NCBI GenBank assembly: GCA_021613335.1
Contig: JAJTWR010000044.1
Coordinates: 2,934,001 to 2,998,000, forward strand
From: Whitmania pigra
Taxonomy: Eukaryota > Annelida > Clitellata > Hirudinida > Haemopidae
Length of the DNA: 64,000 bases
Direction: 5' to 3'
Shown in pieces: positions 1 through 9,931 of this stretch. The first letter of the stretch is position 1. Each line of letters begins with the position of its first letter. The notes beneath the pieces are model-generated. The model saw only the letters and a program-made list of their open reading frames with translations. It ran no database searches and had not been told where the DNA came from. The position numbers and the translations under genes were made by a program.

Positions 1-391
1 GAACAACATAAGTGCTTAAAATATCGCGAGACATCTTAAGCGGAAGTCCTTCCATTAATGGAATGTCTTGCAAGTCTTCTTACTCAGTAACTACAATTTT
101 TCGACTGACGAAATGTGCATCAAAATGTTCGTTAAGATTTCTACTTTGTTTTATAAACATATTCGCTTATGGATCTGCATAAATACCAAAACATCCCAAT
201 CCTCGAACGCTAGTATTTACATGCTTGCATTTTATCATGTCGAAAATGAACTAAGCTTCCGATACTATGTCTTTGATGAAATCCAATTTGGAAGCCACGG
301 TCGTAAATAGACCATAAGCAATTAGATTCGTAGTTATCATAAAGAGTAAGTTCCTAAAGTAGCTTCCTTGCTTAGGCAGGCTTACCGTCCT
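1..391 (+). mobile_element. 5' part of Mutator-like element copy 2, cut by the window edge
   Basis: This stretch begins inside one unit of a 183-bp tandem repeat and continues into a ~230 bp segment. Nearly the same sequence recurs at 1372-1770 inside the other copy of the element. At 391 it is broken by an inverted-repeat element (392-5651), and the copy resumes at 5652. I infer that its left terminal inverted repeat lies before position 1. An 80-codon open frame at 68-310 falls here, but it spans the satellite and is probably not a gene. Confidence 0.6.
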
Positions 392-583
392 GGTAAAACC
401 GTTCGAGACGGACGCACACATTTTAATGAGATGCTCCACTTTAATGAAGCTCCACCCAAAACAAATTAAGCTCCGCCTAAAATGAGTAAAAGTAAATCTT
501 TGATCCGTAATATTTTTAGTTATATCTCTTTTTAGGGAAAATCGGTCCGCATTTTTAGGCTCCGAATAGATCCACTCAAGAAA

Positions 584-677
584 TAGGGTAGGGTTAGGGT
601 TAGAATTAGGGGATAAGGTAGGGTTAGGGGATAGGGTAGGGTTAGGGGTTAGGATTAGGGGATAGGGTAGGGTTAGG
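584..677 (+). repeat. Degenerate telomere-like TTAGGG array, left block
   Basis: Irregular repeats of GGGTTAGGG, GGGATAGGG and variants run up to the terminal inverted repeat at 678. The same kind of sequence resumes at 5394 right after the nested element. This shows that the element landed inside the array. The array is interstitial and degenerate and lies inside a transposon, so it is not a chromosome end. Confidence 0.75.
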
Positions 678-895
678 ACTTGTCTTCCGCCAGCAGACAC
701 TTATATCATGGTAAAAACCTAGTCTTTAACGTAGCTGAAGTTAGCAGACACTTAAATTTAATTTCTAATGCGAAATTTCAAATCATAATATTTGGAAACT
801 ACGTTTCAAATGCTTTTCAAAAATGTTTATAAATCAATTGACGGAAGATTTTAAAATTTTTGAAGTTATTAGAAATTTGAGGAATTCGTTCAAAA

Positions 896-1510
896 GTCTT
901 CTTACTCAGTAACTACAATTTTTCGACTGACGAAATGTGCATCAAAATGTTCGTTAAGATTTCTACTTTCCAAATATGTATACCTTATTAGCTGATAATT
1001 TTGGGGAACAACATAAGTGCTTAAAATATCGCGAGACATCTTAAGCGGAAGTCCTTCCATTAATGGAATGTCTTGCAAGTCTTCTTACTCAGTAACTACA
1101 ATTTTTCGACTGACGAAATGTGCATCAAAATGTTCGTTAAGATTTCTACTTTCCAAATATGTATACCTTATTAGCTGATAATTTTGGGGAACAACATAAG
1201 TGCTTAAAATATCGCGAGACATCTTAAGCGGAAGTCCTTCCATTAATGGAATGTCTTGCAAGTCTTCTTACTCAGTAACTACAATTTTTCGACTGACGAA
1301 ATGTGCATCAAAATGTTCGTTAAGATTTCTACTTTCCATATATGTATACCTTATTAGCCGAAAAAGATGTGGAACAACATAAGTGCTTAAAATATCGCGA
1401 GACATCTTAAGCGGAAGTCCTTCCAGTATTTAATTGCCGTACGAGTTCTTTTACTCAATAATCACGAAGTTTAGACTGATCAAATAAATGTGCATCAAAA
1501 TGTTCCTTAA
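896..1510 (+). repeat. 183-bp subterminal tandem repeat in the transposon
   Basis: The unit starting GAACAACATAAGTGC occurs at 1006, 1189 and 1372, exactly 183 bp apart. A truncated unit lies before 1006 and a diverged one after 1372. Another unit opens the window at position 1. Adjacent full units are almost identical, so the array was homogenised or expanded recently. It lies just inside the left inverted repeat, a position where foldback-type elements often carry satellites. Confidence 0.9.
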
Positions 1511-1992
1511 GATTTCAACCTTGTTTTATAAACATATTCGCTTATGGATCTGCATAAATACCAAAACATCCCAATCCTCGAACGCTAGTATTTACATGCT
1601 TGCATTTTATCATGTCGAAAATGAACTAAGCTTCCGATATTATGTCATTGATGAAATCCAATTTGGAAGCCACGGTCGTAAATAGACCATAAGCAATTAG
1701 ATTCGTAGTTATCATAAAGAGTAAGTTCCTAAAGTAGCTTCCTTGCTTAGACAGGCTTCCCGTCCTTTGAAGTATTTGATTTGCTAACTAATACTTGATC
1801 TTTGTCTTAAAATGATTACTCGTGAGATCTGAATGCGCACAATGTCAACCTAATAGGAAGTTGAACCAACAGTTCAAAGAAAAGGGAATTTCAATGAATA
1901 ATTGTAGAGAGTGTGGTAGTCTTGTTATATATGTGGATAAAATGTAATTGATTATAACTATATTCCATGTTCAATCATAATTCTATTTCAGC

Positions 1993-4306
1993 ATCAATTA
2001 TACTACTCTGAATTCATTCCACATTTTTTATGTGAAATGGATCGTGCTGAATTGGTAAATTCTGGAGCAAAACCAAATAGATTTTATCATCCTAATTTCA
2101 TGGCCAAATTTTGTAAGAACTTTGTGCCAACTGTGCCATTTTGGACAAACTTGATGCAGGGTTAGTATATTGAATGTTATACGACAACCACAAATGTAAC
2201 ATAATATAATATTTAAGGAGACCTTGGGCGACATGGAACTGGTAAACCATACCAGAGTTTATCCGAAATATATAATCGCCACAGAAGTAGTTCCAATCAG
2301 GTTTTTGACTAGAATGTTTCTAACTGAGTTATAACTTGTTAGTAATTATATAATAATTATAATGAAGACCTACACAAAAGACAATAGAACCCAAGGCCTC
2401 ATGGAAAAAAGCCAATGGATCCTCAAGAATAACAGGAACTTGGTGATCCATTCAAGACTGGATGATTTTATAATAAATTACAGAGACTTAAACAGAGGGC
2501 TCCTTGATAGATTTTGTGAAACTTCAGGCCTGGAGCCCAGCACAGTAAAGCTAAGAGGTATTTTTCTTAATTCAATGATTATAACACATTTATGTTTATG
2601 ACAGGCATGTGTAAAAGCCATTGGAAAAATTGCCAAAGAAGTTTGCAGAGGCAGAAAAATAAGAGCTCCAAATCCATTTATGTAAATGATATTATATCTC
2701 CAATGGATTTTGAACTGGTAAGATTGATTCTTGAAATAATTTAGTGCATTATACATATTGATTATTGCATACAGTCTAAGACAGAGGATGATGATGACAT
2801 TGTTTTTGCTGATGATTGTCCTGAACCTAAGAAGAAGGTGATATCTCTAGCAGTTACAGATAATATTAATTTATAAAATAATCCCATCATTAATTTTGGT
2901 TTCAACAGAAAATGAATCTCACCAGGCAAGAGACATTCTTGACAGAACTTAATGTGCAGGAAAAGGCAAGCATTTTTATTTACTAAAATTTAGCTTATGT
3001 AATGATACATGTGTTAGAGGGTCGGTGATGGTAATGATCATGATGTGGGGTGTTCGGAACCTAGTCCGCACTGCCAGGGAGCATTCTTGATATTGGTTCT
3101 ATATATTCAGTAGCAGGATAATTGCATTGTTGGTTTGGTTACATAAGGCATTCAAAATGTCTAAATAAATATTTTAGTATGTATCACAATCATGTTGCAT
3201 TTCTTCCTTGCCAAATGTTTTTCAATTTTGTTATCAACTTCAGGACATGTTACAAAATGATGAGACAATCAAGATGAATGCAAAAGAAGCAAATGTGAAC
3301 CAAGTGATATTTTAACATTTTAAAATTAAAAGTCATGGAAAGCAATCAGTTAATTTCCATGTTTCAGGCATCTGATATACAGCCAGTCACATATGGAGTT
3401 GTGCAGTTGGTGGCAAGTGGAAGAAGGGTAAGTGCCAAACTGCTGTAGTTTAAAATGAAAAACAGATGCAACTACAAACCAAAATATACTTTGTGAGAAT
3501 GCTATTGCTAAACAAAATTTTTCTAGGCTTCAAGGACCAGCCTCAGAATGACCGACAAACCATTCATCGACAAGAAAAAATATCACCACATTCTGGCAAG
3601 CCGGAGAAAATGGTTCACCTCTGAGCATATCAACATGGCCATGTATTACATGGCCAACAAGTTTGAACACATTGACGGTTTTTTTGATTCTGAAATTATA
3701 AGTTGTGTAAGGCGCAATTCGTCCATTGAATACCCAACATCAAAATTTGTGCAGATAATCAATGTGAAAAAATCTCACTGGATTACAATAAGTAATTTAA
3801 GGTGCAGCGACAGCCACATTGATGTGTACGACAGTATGAGAAGTTCATACCAAGACCGAGACAAATTTCTGATGTGGTATTTGGGACGCTCATTTTGCAC
3901 TAAGTCTTTAACGCTATTACAACATGACGTTCAACAGCAATCAAATGCCTATGACTGTGGACCCTATGCAATTGCTTTTGCTTTAACACTATGTCTTGGT
4001 ATAGATCCCAGCATGTGCAGTTACGATGAAGAAGGACTGAGAAGTGGTATCAGACAGATCTTCGCCAGTGAGGAACTTATCCCGTTACAATCTGGTCACA
4101 GGAGATCAGGGTTGCCAAGGACAATTGATGTAGAAATTTATTGCATCTGTCAAGTGGCTTACCAGGGGGATGGCACTGCGAACATGGTAGATTGTGATAT
4201 GTGTGGGAGGTGGTACCATGATGATTGTGTACAAGCACCCAAGAGTTCGCTGAGGCAGACGTGGCATTGTCATGATTGTATTAATTGTAATAATATTATT
4301 TTATGA
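1993..4306 (+). pseudogene. 3' exons of MULE-encoded protein with Ulp1-like cysteine protease and PHD finger (copy 1)
   Basis: Exons read from splice sites include 1993-2160 (identical to 8027-8197 in copy 2), ~2220-2300, a short one at ~2774-2836 with an acidic stretch, and further small exons to ~3430. The last exon, from ~3527 to 4306, follows a TTCTAG acceptor. It encodes a C48/Ulp1-type protease: SHWI supplies the His, DVYD the Asp, and a Gln followed by NAYDCG the oxyanion Gln and nucleophilic Cys. A C-terminal PHD finger follows (CICQ, CDMCGRWYHDDC, WHCHDC). All catalytic and zinc ligands are visible. The start and the DDE half are missing, so the copy cannot make the full protein. Ulp1-like domains are known in some MULEs. 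The role here, perhaps SUMO or ubiquitin-like deconjugation, is inference. Confidence 0.7.
3004..3175 (+). repeat. Degenerate tRNA-derived SINE in a transposon intron
   Basis: It has a B-box-like GTGTTCGGAACC near 3050, then CCGCACTGCCAGG and a tail ACATAAGGCATTCAAA close to 3145. The same order of blocks occurs in the clearer copy at 36563-36760. It lies in an intron of the transposon gene, so the SINE inserted into the transposon lineage. No target duplication was seen. Confidence 0.5.
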
Positions 4307-5393
4307 TGATTAATTCTATTCTTGTGATAAATGTTTTTGTTGTCAGTGCTAATGCAGGTTTGCTCATCTCTCTGACTGCAATCCAAAAAGATAAGTTTGC
4401 AATAAATATTTTGTTGTTGTTAATGCCCAATGATTCAATTGATTTTTTTTCTAGAAACAACTTAGTAACCTGACATCTGAAGACTTTGAATTTTATGTTA
4501 CTCATATATTTAAAAAGTTGTTATGCAAACGACCCCAAACAATGATTCTCTCTTAAAGATTTCCTATTGGAAGGATTAATTAAAATGATTAGTCTACAAC
4601 TTTATTTGCAACTTGACACTTGTCAAACTAATTTTACCAGTAACTGAATAATATTAAACAACTCTACTTCCTATCCAGGATAAAGTTCCTCACACTAATT
4701 AGGTGTCTCTGGACACGAGTTTTCAATGACCTTTTACAATCGTCGAGAAGGTTAGATAAGCGTTTAAAACCAGATATATATAATATTAACTGTATGATAA
4801 CGTAAATTACAAATAATTTTTGCAGAAATCTATTTCAAGAGTCATGTGGAACAATATGATCTGGTCATCTCCAAGCTCTCTAAATTAACTGCGATTTTCA
4901 TGAGATTTAACAATGACAATAAATAGTTTACATGTTGCCATCACAATTGTATTCGTCACGATACACAATAAAAGTTGATAAATTTTCTCGAGATTATTTG
5001 TAGAGTTCGAGTTGCGTGGTTTTTCCGGACCGTGTTTATTTTGAAAGTTTGGTTTATTAGAAAGTAGCGATGGTTCTGGGTGTGCAATAATGTTATAAAT
5101 ATTTAGACTTACGTATTTGTACACAAATAAATTATTATTTACATAAATTTAAATACTGAAGCTTAATGTTTTATTTCTGTACTTTTATTTATGTTTTTTC
5201 AAATAATTTATAAAAACAAAGTCTTCTGTTGATTGAGATATGAACATTTTTTAAAAAGCATTTGTAACGTAGTTTCCAAATATTATAATTTGAATCTTCG
5301 CATTAAGAAATAAATGTGAGTGTCTGCTAACTTCAGCCACGTTAGAGACTAGGCTTTTACCATGATATAAGTGTCTGCTGGCGGAAGACAAGT

Positions 5394-5427
5394 GGGTTAG
5401 GGGATAGGGTAGGGTTAGGATTAGGCA
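5394..5427 (+). repeat. Telomere-like repeat, right block
   Basis: GGGTTAGGGGATAGGGTAGG and similar follow directly after the right end of the nested element. This block has the same G-rich strand as the left block at 584-677, so the two are halves of one array split by the insertion rather than parts of the inverted repeats. Confidence 0.75.
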
Positions 5428-5651
5428 AAGCGTAAACTTTAAACACTCGATCGCTAATGTCAGACGTCAAGTATTTCTAAAATTATAATAAAACTTTATT
5501 AGAGACTTCTATGTTAATGACTTAATATATATTGCGGATAAAAGTTTCACTTTTACTCATTTTAGGCGGAGTTTTATTTGTTTAGGGGTGGAGCTTTATT
5601 TTTTCTTAGCATCTCATTAAAATGTGTGCGTCCGTCTCGAACGGTTTTACC

Positions 5652-8600
5652 CACATTGCAAGGAAGCTTGGGACAGATGGAATCTTGACCTCCGTCATAC
5701 TGAGGGAGTTATGTGGTGAACTTGGTTTGCCACCAAAGCAATTTATGAAATTAAGAGGTGCTTATAACTATTATAAGGATGAAACTTTTCTTGGTGATTT
5801 TCAGGAATCTGTGCAGGCCAGCAAGCCAGATAGTCCAATCGCTGAGAAAGTTATCGATGAAAAATGTTATCAAGGAAATGAATCACAGGTTTACTACTGA
5901 AAACTTTTTAACCATATATAACTAAGTAATGTTAATTGTTAAGACAAATCCTGATTTTAAGATAAATGACAAGATGGATGATGAGGAAACATCCCAAACA
6001 ACACTGGAAGAGTCCAATGATACAGTTTGTTAAGTTATTTTTTCACTTAATTACTGTCAAAAATAAATGAGCCAATTTTTTTTTAATTAGAGTTTCGAAT
6101 CTGATAGTGACTCCTTCGCTGAAGTATCTCCTGAAAGTGAACTTCCAGTCAGTTAATTGTTTTGTTAATTTAGCATTAATTGAAATTTTTTTAACAAACT
6201 GAATCTTGAACTTACTGGTTTTGCTTACATTTTTAGATTAATGAACCCTTCTTCCTAAAAGAAGTTTCGAAAGGACCCCATTTATTTGAAGTGGATAAGA
6301 GTGTTTGGCACTCGATGAAACAGACTCAAGTCAAAAGGTGCTTCACAGAGTCTTCATGGCCCGAGCTCTTTATTGGGCCAATGAAAAAATTTAATCCTTA
6401 TTGTTCTTTTAATTTTAAGTATCATGCTGTAGGATCAACAAATAAAGGATTTCCTTTTAATGCAAGAGCATATTGTGCCTTCACTGATTGCCCAATGAAG
6501 CTGGAGCTGAGAATGTTAAATGAAGAATCATTGCTTTGCAAGCTTGAGTTCTTATCTGACAAATGTGTTCATAAAGGTTGAATTTGAAAAGACATTTATT
6601 TTTTTATTTTTTTATTTTTTTTGGCACTCATTAATTGTATTTCACAGTAAAGGAAATGAAAGGACGACAAGTCAGAGGGAAAGAAAGAATTAAACTCTCC
6701 AAAGAGTTGATTGGAAGGAGTCCAGAAACCTTCATTCTGCATTGTAGGGATCCTATTTCAAAGGAAGCTAGAGAATCAGGAAATAGGGATGGAAGGCCAT
6801 CTGGAAATGTACTACAGTGAATGAAAATAAATTGTTTGTTTTTATTCATTACATAATTTGAGAATAATTTCATAGGTATTAAGTAGAATAAAACATGATG
6901 CCAAGGCAATGAAAAGGCCACATCAAAAATTGGGAGAAAGTCTGAGGTTGCTTGGTAAAATACAAGTAAGAATCTGTGGATTACTTTGTTTTGTTACAGG
7001 TTTAACATTGTTTTGTTGTCATTATAGGTGAAAGAAATTTATGACGTGAAGGCATGGATCGGCACTTCTCCAATGTCTGCAGCTATGTGGTCACTCGCAT
7101 CTCTATCACTGATGATTCAGAGATGGCAAGAAGATATTGTGTACATAGATGCGACAGGTGGAATTATCAAATCTGGTGGTCTACCATTCTATGCTTACGA
7201 AGTGGTAGTAAGAAATACCAAGAAAAGAAAACCATCATTGGTGGCAGCCACATGGGTAACTGAGGATCAGACTGAAGTCTCTTTTTCCTATTTTATGGGG
7301 GCAATTAGGTAAATTTATCAATATACTATATCAATTGCATTATATTAAAAAATTAACAATGTTGTTAGACGTGACCTCAAAAAGTACTTTGGTTCACCCA
7401 ACCCGCCCAGGATGGTTATTTTTGATGGGTCTGTGGTCATCCTGAAGGGCATACTTCGATTATTAGATACAAACCTGCAAATCATGCTTCAAGGTTATTA
7501 CAGAATTGTGACCGGGCAAGCCACAGAAGATGATGTAAATTTGACCATCCTGAGAAGATGTTGGAGCCACATAAGTAAGAATGCCAAAGATCTGTGCAGG
7601 AAAACGTTAGTATTGTGGTAAAAAATATGCATTTGGTTAAGTGTGTTTTAGAAATGATTATTTTAAATTTCACAAAATTCAAAGGATGGGTGCTAGATAC
7701 CGGACAGGAATGTTAATATTTGCTGTCGTTGGTGCAGCATCTACACTGGATGAGATGTCAATGATTTTGAAAAATATGAGGTCATTGTATCTCAGCCCCC
7801 ACTTTGGTGCAGTGGTGAGGGATGCAAGGAATTTCTTGCATTCTAAAATCCGATCCCTTCCTCAAGACTTTCACCTAGAAGACAAGCAGATGAGCAACAT
7901 CCAAGAAGACCATCAACAAGACCAAAAAGAATATTGGTCAGAAAAAGGAGTCAGTAAAGTGAGTCTTAGAAATATATTGGTAATTGATTATAACTATATT
8001 CCATATTCAATCATAATTCTATTTCAGCATCAATTATACTACTCTGAATTCATTCCACATTTTTTATGTGAAATGGATCGTGCTGAATTGGTAAATTCTG
8101 GAGCAAAACCAAATAGATTTTATCATCCTAATTTCATGGCCAAATTTTGTAAGAACTTTGTGCCAACTGTGCCATTTTGGACAAACTTGATGCAGGGTTA
8201 GTATATTGAATGTTATACGACAACCACAAATGTAACATAATATAATATTTAAGGAGACCTTGGGCGACATGGAACTGGTAAACCATACCAGAGTTTATCC
8301 GAAATATATAATCGCCACAGAAGTAGTTGTTGTTAATGCCCAATGATTCAATTGATTTTTTTTCTAGAAACAACTTAGTAACCTGACATCTGAAGACTTT
8401 GAATTTTATGTTACTCATATATTTAAAAAGTTGTTATGCAAACGACCCCAAACAATGATTCTCTCTTAAAGATTTCCTATTGGAAGGATTAATTAAAATG
8501 ATTAGTCTACAACTTTATTTGCAACTTGACACTTGTCAAACTAATTTTACCAGTAACTGAATAATATTAAACAACTCTACTTCCTATCCAGGATAAAGTT

Positions 8601-9243
8601 CCTCACACTAATTAGGTGTCTCTGAACACGAGTTTTCAATGACCTTTTACAATCGTCGAGAAGGTTAGATAAGCGTTTAAAAACCAGATATATATAATAT
8701 TAACTGTATGATAACGTAAATTACAAATAATTTTTGCAGAAATCTATTTCAAGAGTCATGTGGAACAATATGATCTGGTCATCTCCAAGCTCTCTAAATT
8801 AAATGCGATTTTCATGAGATTTAACAATGACAATAAATAGTTTACATGTTGCCATCACAATTGTATTCGTCACGATACACAATAAAAGTTGATAAATTTT
8901 CTCGAGATTATTTGTAGAGTTCGAGTTGCGTGGTTTTTCCGGACCGTGTTTATTTTGAAAGTTTGGTTTATTAGAAAGTAGCGATGGTTCTGGGTGTGCA
9001 ATAATGTTATAAATATTTAGACTTACGTATTTCTACACAAATAAATTATTATTTACATAAAAAAAAACAAAGTCTTCTGTTGATTGAGATATGAACATTT
9101 TTAAAAAGCATTTGTAACGTAGTTTCCAAATATTATAATTTGAATCTTCGCATTAAGAAATAAATGTGAGTGTCTGCTAACTTCAGCCACGTTAGAGACT
9201 AGGCTTTTACCATGATATAAGTGTCTGCTGGCGGAAGACAAGT
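5652..9243 (+). mobile_element. Mutator-like element copy 2, right part: DDE exons kept, protease part deleted
   Basis: The right terminal repeat (~9065-9243) matches that of copy 1 almost base for base and ends AGACAAGT at 9243. Sequence 7985-8327 matches 1946-2290 of copy 1, and 8328-9060 matches ~4415-5150. The join at ~8327 removes about 2.1 kb that carries the Ulp1/PHD exons in copy 1. Both sides share GTT at the break, so it looks like a microhomology deletion. The 5' continuation of this copy is at 1-391. Confidence 0.75.
5654..8330 (+). pseudogene. MULE-type DDE transposase, multi-exon, truncated (copy 2)
   Basis: Exons readable from splice sites: ~5654-5888, ~6092-6150, ~6238-6578, ~6648-6818, ~6877-6966, 7028-7308, ~7370-7605, ~7650-7960, 8027-8197 and ~8252-8330. 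The 6238-6578 exon has Cys/His pairs (NARAYCAFTDCPMK, DKCVHKG) as in the zinc-binding N-terminal region of MULE transposases. YIDATGG in 7028-7308 and VIFDGS in the next exon fit the first two catalytic Asp residues. RRCWSHISKNAK fits the C/H motif that follows the second Asp in MULEs. A third acidic residue should lie in the 7650-7960 exon but I cannot fix it. The start is disrupted by the element at 392-5651 and the C-terminal exons are deleted, so the gene is broken. Confidence 0.65.
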
Positions 9244-9931
9244 CCTATACGTTAGACATTGTGAGATTGCATTTTTATTTTTTTGTTTTGCTTTTAATTA
9301 CTGTCTGATGGTCTCGCTTTGAACATTTATTTTGTGTAATAAATGAATTGTTACACTATTTCTCTCTTTAAAAAAAGTCAAATTAAAAATTTAAGTTAAT
9401 ACTAATTCATTAATTTAATTCTGTCGCTTTTTAAATTAATTTACAAAAAACAAAATCAATAAAAACACTGAATACATTTGCTTAATATTTCAAATTATTT
9501 GACAAAAATGTCTTCACGTTAACTTTTTAGAGTTTTTGAACACAATAAACAATCTGTCGCCATATTGTCGCTCTCTCGGATACATTTTCATCGAAATTTT
9601 AGACTCTTTTAGAATACCTGGTATGAGATGAAAGTTATTAAAAGTTTGAACAAGTTTAATAAGTTTTGTCCTTATGCATGAACTTTTAACTGGCCCCTCA
9701 GCAATTTGTTCGGCTTATTTGAGGATCTGCTACATTCTACGAGCGAAATTCATGGATTTATTGATTTTGATATAGTTTCTTCTAAATTTTTAATTTAATT
9801 GTATTCTCGACAAGATTAATATATATTTTTGCTTCAACTGACCCATGAAAGATAAACTTTTGGTCATGCTTTATTGTAAACCATAATTTATGAGAAGAAT
9901 TTAAAAAAGGCTTTTAATACTTTTCAGATTA
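9244..9931. other. Intergenic and 5' region of the QSER1-like gene
   Basis: This is AT-rich sequence after the transposon end. A splice acceptor (TTTTCAG at ~9921-9927) stands four bases before the ATG at 9932. A non-coding first exon and promoter should therefore lie upstream, but I cannot place them. Confidence 0.4.

Larger units (their letters stand above)
678..5393 (+). mobile_element. Mutator-like (MULE) DNA transposon copy 1, 4716 bp, DDE part deleted, Ulp1/PHD part kept
   Basis: The ends are ACTTGTCTTCCGCCAGCAGA and its inverted complement, and the inverted similarity extends ~180 bp inward (678-~860 and ~5215-5393). Both flanks carry GGGTTAGG (670-677 and 5394-5401), an 8-bp direct duplication. 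Because the site is itself repetitive, that duplication is suggestive rather than decisive. Inside are a 183-bp tandem repeat, unrelated filler (1771-1945), the 3' exons of a transposon protein and a terminal exon with a Ulp1-type protease and PHD finger. Exons equivalent to the DDE region of copy 2 are absent. Long inverted ends and the DDE type seen in copy 2 fit the MULE superfamily. Confidence 0.75.
392..5651. mobile_element. Outer inverted-repeat element (MITE-like) containing telomere-like repeats and a nested Mutator-like element
   Basis: The left end begins GGTAAAACCGTTCGAGACGG at 392. The right end is its inverted copy, finishing at 5651. The inverted similarity runs about 110-120 bp (392-~510 against ~5535-5651), with one short indel block. 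Between the ends and the nested element lie G-rich TTAGGG-like arrays, both G-rich on the + strand. Without the nested insertion (678-5393) the element would be only about 540 bp, so it is probably non-autonomous. I see no clear target duplication at 391/5652. It interrupts the 5' half of copy 2 of the Mutator-like element. Confidence 0.6.

Noticed and set aside
68..310. 80-codon open frame, repeated at 1488-1685
   Set aside because: It runs through transposon satellite and flank, differs between copies in its start, and has no domain; it is probably chance reading.
584..677. A chromosome end or telomere
   Set aside because: The TTAGGG-like repeats are degenerate, short and enclosed in transposon sequence with genes on the right side.
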